Positions 60,050 through 64,000 of a stretch of 64,000 nucleotides of DNA are shown one piece after another. The notes below the pieces were generated by a model that made no database searches, was not told the DNA's origin, and was given only the letters and a program-made list of their open reading frames with translations. Position 1 is the first letter of the stretch; the number at the start of each line of letters is the position of its first letter. Made by a program: the position numbers and the translations under genes. Source of the DNA: Actinoplanes sp. KI2 (GTDB lineage: Bacteria; Actinomycetota; Actinomycetes; Mycobacteriales; Micromonosporaceae); NCBI RefSeq assembly GCF_025630775.1, contig NZ_JAOSZE010000003.1, positions 124,001 to 188,000 of the forward strand, read 5' to 3'.

Positions 60050-61582
60050 GTGCAGGCACTCACCAGGCAACTCGGCGATGTGATCCCCCTACCGGTCTCG
60101 GTGCGGCCCGATCCGGCCGCCAATTTCCGCATCTCCTCCGATCTGTCCGTGAGCGCCGCCCCGGAGGCCGCGGACCTCGCCGAGCAGCTGGCCGAGCTGC
60201 TGCGGCGCGTCACGGGCCGCCCGGTCTCCCGGACGAGCGGCGAGGACGCCGGTTCATTCCGCATCCTCCTCGACGGGTACGACAAAAACCTCGACCAAAA
60301 CCCCGACCAAAACCCCGACCAGAACCTCGACGCGTACGACCGAAGCGGCAAACCCGCCGAGGCGTACGCGATCGAAATCAACCCGGAGAGCGTGACCCTG
60401 CGCGCCGGCAGCAACCAAGGTCTCTTCGCGGCGTTGCAAACGCTGCGGCAGCTGCTCCCGGAGGAGCCGGCGGACGAGATCGTCCTGCCCGGCGGCCGGA
60501 TCGAGGACGAGCCGAGGTTCGCCTACCGCGGCACGATGCTCGATCTTGCCCGGCACTTCTTCGGGCCGGCCGACATCCGCTCGTTCATCGACTCGATCGC
60601 CCAGCTGAAGATCAACCATCTGCACCTGCATCTGACCGACGACCAGGGCTGGCGTCTGGAGATCCCCGGCTGGCCGCGGCTGACCGAGGTCGGCGGCGGC
60701 CCGGGCACCGGCGTGGACGGCGCCGGGCCGGGCTTCCTGACCATGCAGGAGTACGCCGATCTGGTCGCCTACGCGGCGGCCCGATACGTCACGATCGTCC
60801 CCGAGATCGACATGCCCGGCCACGTGAACATCGTCCAGGTCGCCTACCCCGAGCTCACCGCCGACGGGCGGCCGGTCCCGCCGCGCACCGACGCCGAGGT
60901 CGGCTACAGCTCGCTGGTCGCCGGCAAGGAGGAGACTTACGCGTTCGTCGAGGACGTCATCCGCGCGGTCAGCGACCTCACCCCCGGCCCCTACCTGCAC
61001 ATCGGCGGCGACGAGGCGTTCTCCACCCCGCCCGAGGACTACCGCACGTTCCTGCGCCGGGTCCTGCCGCTGGCCGGCAAGTACGGCAAGCGGGCGATCG
61101 GCTGGCACGAGATCGCCGCGGCCGACCTGCCGCCGACCGCGATCCCGCAGTACTGGCGGATCGAGCCGGCCGACGGCGGCGTGGCGCAGGCGGCCGCCGC
61201 CGGGCACCAGGTGATCATGTCCCCGGCCGACCGCACCTACCTGGACATGAAGTACGACCGGGACAGCCCGCTCGGCCTCGACTGGGCCGGCCTGCTCGGC
61301 GTCGAGCGCGCCTACGACTGGGACCCGGCCGACCGGCTTCCCGGCGTCGGCGAGGAGTCCCTGCTCGGCGTCGAGGCCCCGCTCTGGTCGGAGACCCTGC
61401 GCTCGCTCGCCGACGTGCAGTTCATGGCCTTTCCCCGGCTGGCCGCGATCGCCGAGGTCGGCTGGACCCCGCGGGCCGACCGCGAGTGGCGCTCGTTCCG
61501 GGCGCGGCTGGCCGCCCTCGGGCCGCGCTGGACGGCCCAGGGCATCAACTTCCACCGATCACCGGAGATCGACTGGCTATGA
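60050..61582 (+). CDS. GH20 beta-N-acetylhexosaminidase
   Basis: 510 residues if GTG 60050 is used (AAGG eight bases upstream); ATG 60023 would overlap the GNAT start. N-terminal GH20b domain, then the barrel with YRGTMLDLARHFFGPADIRS, HLHLHLTDDQGWRLEIPGWP, VPEIDMPGH and HIGGDEAF (Asp321-Glu322 catalytic pair). It removes terminal GlcNAc or GalNAc from chitin or peptidoglycan fragments. No signal peptide, so it probably acts on imported disaccharides. Its stop overlaps the stop of the convergent P450 gene. It contains a small N-[LP]-D-Q repeat. Confidence 0.94.
   Translation: MQALTRQLGDVIPLPVSVRPDPAANFRISSDLSVSAAPEAADLAEQLAELLRRVTGRPVSRTSGEDAGSFRILLDGYDKNLDQNPDQNPDQNLDAYDRSGKPAEAYAIEINPESVTLRAGSNQGLFAALQTLRQLLPEEPADEIVLPGGRIEDEPRFAYRGTMLDLARHFFGPADIRSFIDSIAQLKINHLHLHLTDDQGWRLEIPGWPRLTEVGGGPGTGVDGAGPGFLTMQEYADLVAYAAARYVTIVPEIDMPGHVNIVQVAYPELTADGRPVPPRTDAEVGYSSLVAGKEETYAFVEDVIRAVSDLTPGPYLHIGGDEAFSTPPEDYRTFLRRVLPLAGKYGKRAIGWHEIAAADLPPTAIPQYWRIEPADGGVAQAAAAGHQVIMSPADRTYLDMKYDRDSPLGLDWAGLLGVERAYDWDPADRLPGVGEESLLGVEAPLWSETLRSLADVQFMAFPRLAAIAEVGWTPRADREWRSFRARLAALGPRWTAQGINFHRSPEIDWL
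60287..60331 (+). repeat. 12-bp coding repeat (NPDQ/NLDQ) in the GH20 gene
   Basis: AACCCCGACCAA-type units encode NLDQNPDQNPDQNLD in a loop of the N-terminal domain. Confidence 0.9.
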
Positions 61583-62791
61583 GCGCGCCAGCACGATCCG
61601 CGGGCCGCCGGCGACCCGGGCCGGGATGCGGGTCAGGTCGATGGTCAGGTTCTGCGGCGGCAGGTAGTACGGGAGCCGGGCCAGCCGCTGCGCCAGCGTG
61701 CCGAGCACCGCGACGGTGATCTGCTCGCCGGGGCAGCGATGGCCGGTCCGCGGGTCGCCGCCGCCCTGCGGGATCAGCTCGAACTCGCCGACCGCCCGGT
61801 GCAGGAAGCGCTCCGGGCGGAACGCGTACGGCTCCGGCCAGACCCGCGGGTCGTGGTGCTGGCCGTAGACGTCGAGCAGGATCGTCGTGCCGTGCCGGAT
61901 GTCGATGCGCTGGAACCGCAGGTCACGCGCCGCGCGCCCGCCGAGGAACGGCGTGAACGGGTAGAACCGGCGCACCTCGTGCGCGAACGCCGTGGCGTAC
62001 TCGTCCGATTCCGCGACCTTCGCCCGGATCTGCGGCCAGAGCTCCATGGCGTGCGCCGCGAACGCGACCAGCCACGTCACCGCCGTCGTGGGCCGGAGAA
62101 TGTTGATCAGCTCGACCGCCGCCGTGCGCGCGTCGAGCGGGCGCCCGTCCACCCGGTGGTGCGCGATCGCGGACAGTGCGCTCGGGGCCGGGTCCTGCCG
62201 GCGTACCTCCTCGATCAGTCGGGCCAGGTTGTGCTCCTGGCGCCGGCGCGCCAGCCGCGCCCACACATGGCGCGGGCCGAGGGTCGCGAACCCATCGATC
62301 ATGGCGAGGAGATCCCAGGCCAGGTCGATCCGGTCACTCTGCTCTTCCGGTACGCCGCACCACTGGGCCACCGTGTCCGTGATGACCAGGGCGGTCTCGT
62401 CGAAGAGCGAGATCTCGCCGGCGTCCCGCCACCGGTCGGCCGCCTCGTCGAACGCCATCCCCGTCATCTTGGCCAGGGTGTCCACGCCGTCGCCCATCAG
62501 CAGCGCCACGAACAGCGCCTTGCGCAGGTCGTGCGCCCGGCCGTCGAGCGTGTGCACCGCGCCCCGGCCGAACAGCGTGTCCAGCACCGGCCCGGGGATG
62601 GCGTCGTGCCGCTCGACGTTGCCGGTCTCGTAGAAGAACCGGGCCGCGGTGGGACCGCCGATCGCGACCGCCGGCCGGCCCAGCAACCGCATCGGCACCG
62701 GCCCGCCGCGCCCGCGCCGGCGCAGATCGGGCAGCCAGGCGTACCCCTTGATGGCGAGGGCGAGGGACTGTTCGCGCCGAGGCATGGCCAT
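61577..62791 (-). CDS. CYP152-family cytochrome P450 peroxygenase, OleT-like
   Basis: 404 residues from ATG 62791 with GGGAGGGAA six bases upstream. The heme-ligand region PQGGGDPRTGHRCPGEQI (Cys353) lacks the usual FGxGxHxC form and matches CYP152 enzymes, which use hydrogen peroxide directly on fatty acids. The active-site Arg233-Pro234 (NILRPTTAV) that binds the carboxylate replaces the acid-alcohol pair, and VRRFYPFTPFLGG is family-typical. Residue 80 is His (GAVHTLDGRAH), as in the alkene-forming OleT, rather than Gln as in the beta-hydroxylase P450BSbeta. Reaction outcome is inference. Confidence 0.9.
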   Translation of the reverse strand: MAMPRREQSLALAIKGYAWLPDLRRRGRGGPVPMRLLGRPAVAIGGPTAARFFYETGNVERHDAIPGPVLDTLFGRGAVHTLDGRAHDLRKALFVALLMGDGVDTLAKMTGMAFDEAADRWRDAGEISLFDETALVITDTVAQWCGVPEEQSDRIDLAWDLLAMIDGFATLGPRHVWARLARRRQEHNLARLIEEVRRQDPAPSALSAIAHHRVDGRPLDARTAAVELINILRPTTAVTWLVAFAAHAMELWPQIRAKVAESDEYATAFAHEVRRFYPFTPFLGGRAARDLRFQRIDIRHGTTILLDVYGQHHDPRVWPEPYAFRPERFLHRAVGEFELIPQGGGDPRTGHRCPGEQITVAVLGTLAQRLARLPYYLPPQNLTIDLTRIPARVAGGPRIVLARS

Positions 62792-62939
62792 CCGTATTCC
62801 CTCCCGTGACTGCGCGATACAGCGCAACAAGACTTCCTTAATTCTTCCCGCCACCGGACCCGGCGTCTGGGTTTTCTGTCGGCGCCCCGCTCTAGGCTGT
62901 TCCCCTGTCCAGTTCCCCTTCGGGCCGGAGGTTCCCCGG

Positions 62940-64000
62940 GTGCGCGACGGCAAGCGCGCGGCGTTCTCGGCCGCCACATTCGCCGGCTTCCTGCTGATCG
63001 CCTGGTTGCAGGTGGTCGTGGCGCTGCTGATCGTGGCCGCGGTGTTGATGGCGCTGCCCGGCTCGGCCGCCATCCGGGTCGCGTTCCCGCTGGTGATCGC
63101 CACCGCGGGCCTGCTCTGGTGGGCCACCGTCCGGGCGCTGCGCCCGCGCCGCCCGGCCCCGGCCGGCGTGCCGGTGACCCGGGCGGATGCACCGGCGCTG
63201 TGGCAGCTGCTCGAGGCCGCCGCGGCGGCGGCCGGGGTGCGCGCGCCCGACGGGCTGACCGTGGTGGCCGGCGCGACCGTCGCGCTGACCGAGCGGGTAC
63301 GGCTGACCGGGCTCCTCGGCGGCCGCCGCGAGCTGTTCCTCGGCCTGCCACTGCTGCTGGCCTGGGACGAGCCCCGGCTGCGGGCCGCGGTGGCGCACGA
63401 GCTCGCGCACGGGACGCCGCGGCTGGGCCGGTTCGCCCCGATGGCGTACCGGGGGCGGGTCGCCCTGGCCCGCATCGTGCCGCGCATTCCCCGGCGCAGC
63501 CCGGCCGGCCCCGTCCTCCGGGCCTATGCGGCGTGGTATCGCCGCCGGGACGCGCTCTTCGCGGCCGAGCAGGAGCTGGCCGCCGACCGCGTCGCCGCCG
63601 AGTTCACCGGCGGGCGTCCCGCCGCCGAGGCGCTGCGCGACGGCCCCGCGCTCGAGGGGCTGCAGCAGCTGTTCCACGCCGAGTACCTCAGCCCCGGCTG
63701 GCAGGCCGGCCACGTGCCGGACGACGTCTTCGGCGGCTTCCTGCGGGTGCTGGCCGCCCGCGCCGGCGAGATGGAGGTGCTGCGCGCCCGCGCCGGCGAG
63801 ATGGAGGTGCTGCGCGCCCGCGAGCCCGAGCCGCCGGGGGAGTGGGATCCGCATCCCCCGCTCGGCGACCGGATCGCCGCGCTGGTCGCGGTCACTGACG
63901 AGGGGCCCGAGCCGGCCGAGCGGCCGGCCGCCGGCGACCTGGTGCCCGACCTGCCGGGCCTCGGCCGCGCTCTGCAGGCGGTGGCGTTCCCGCCCGCCGG
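62940..64000 (+). CDS. M48-family membrane metalloprotease (3' end beyond window)
   Basis: An open frame from GTG 62940 (GGAGG eight bases upstream) to the window end, 353 codons visible. Two N-terminal membrane segments (about 10-40 and 44-62), then the zinc motif HELAH at 153-157 in AAVAHELAHGTP and the third-ligand Glu212 in EQELAAD. Same overall plan as the M48 gene at 588-2156, but not closely similar. A 30-bp tandem duplication occurs near residue 273. Substrate unknown. Confidence 0.88.
   Translation, partial: MRDGKRAAFSAATFAGFLLIAWLQVVVALLIVAAVLMALPGSAAIRVAFPLVIATAGLLWWATVRALRPRRPAPAGVPVTRADAPALWQLLEAAAAAAGVRAPDGLTVVAGATVALTERVRLTGLLGGRRELFLGLPLLLAWDEPRLRAAVAHELAHGTPRLGRFAPMAYRGRVALARIVPRIPRRSPAGPVLRAYAAWYRRRDALFAAEQELAADRVAAEFTGGRPAAEALRDGPALEGLQQLFHAEYLSPGWQAGHVPDDVFGGFLRVLAARAGEMEVLRARAGEMEVLRAREPEPPGEWDPHPPLGDRIAALVAVTDEGPEPAERPAAGDLVPDLPGLGRALQAVAFPPA
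63756..63815 (+). repeat. 30-bp perfect tandem duplication in the M48 gene
   Basis: Two exact copies encode ARAGEMEVLR, followed by the start of a third. Confidence 0.93.

Noticed and set aside
61577..62791. Part of a secondary-metabolite gene cluster
   Set aside because: No synthase or tailoring neighbours; a CYP152 peroxygenase beside GH20 and M48 genes does not make a cluster.

Overview
The window is very GC-rich with dense, often overlapping genes and many GTG starts. Gene content (remains of a conservon, LytR-CpsA-Psr and L,D-transpeptidase wall enzymes, an F420-type LLM oxidoreductase, Actino_Holin_X-type membrane proteins, tRNA-proximal integration) points to a filamentous actinobacterium, most likely Micromonosporaceae (Actinoplanes-like). 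The family-level placement is inference; no marker gene in the window settles it.

Layout. 1-9.7 kb: tail of a secreted nuclease with chitin-binding modules, an M48 membrane protease with a helical partner, a TetR/SRPBCC pair with a clear operator, a GlxA-type regulator opposite an MFS exporter, and a membrane-anchored glycosidase. 9.9-14.9 kb: a signalling/polysaccharide operon (30-codon response-regulator stub, large histidine kinase, HEAT-repeat membrane protein, family 2 glycosyltransferase). 15.7-16.9 kb: a decayed conservon in which roadblock and DUF742 genes survive between a gutted kinase and a broken GTPase. 16.9-32.0 kb: arylamine N-acetyltransferase, degenerate EAL protein, a methyltransferase / diiron-oxidase-like / CDGSH cluster, Nudix, large catalase, MFS exporter, STAS-ATPase fusion, a three-gene membrane-stress operon, radical SAM, LCP and a secreted TIM-barrel protein.

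32.2-44.6 kb is a putative island bounded by a ~95-nt direct repeat: the 3' part of tRNA-Lys plus its terminator, with an integrase remnant beside the intact tRNA. It carries a Tat-exported subtilase, an ECF-like sigma factor and a small protein in one overlapping operon, divergent from a TPR-CHAT (caspase-fold) protein. Next come a secreted protein with a His-Gly/Cys pair resembling clan CD peptidases, a lamin-tail secreted protein, and the pntAB transhydrogenase. This protease/sigma-factor set is the best candidate for an undescribed system.

44.6-64 kb: tandem L,D-transpeptidase lipoproteins, an MHYT sensor, small signalling proteins, a repeat-rich secreted protein, CorA, a Drr-type ABC exporter with a WYL regulator, a NADAR/LLM/Nudix/SGNH run, GNAT, a GH20 hexosaminidase, an OleT-like CYP152 P450 and the start of a second M48 protease.

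Two themes recur. Short tandem repeats are unusually common (about eleven arrays), several sitting inside conserved domains (GAF in the kinase, WYL in the regulator) or between convergent genes. Several signalling genes look internally deleted while keeping their start, stop and translational coupling to the next gene.
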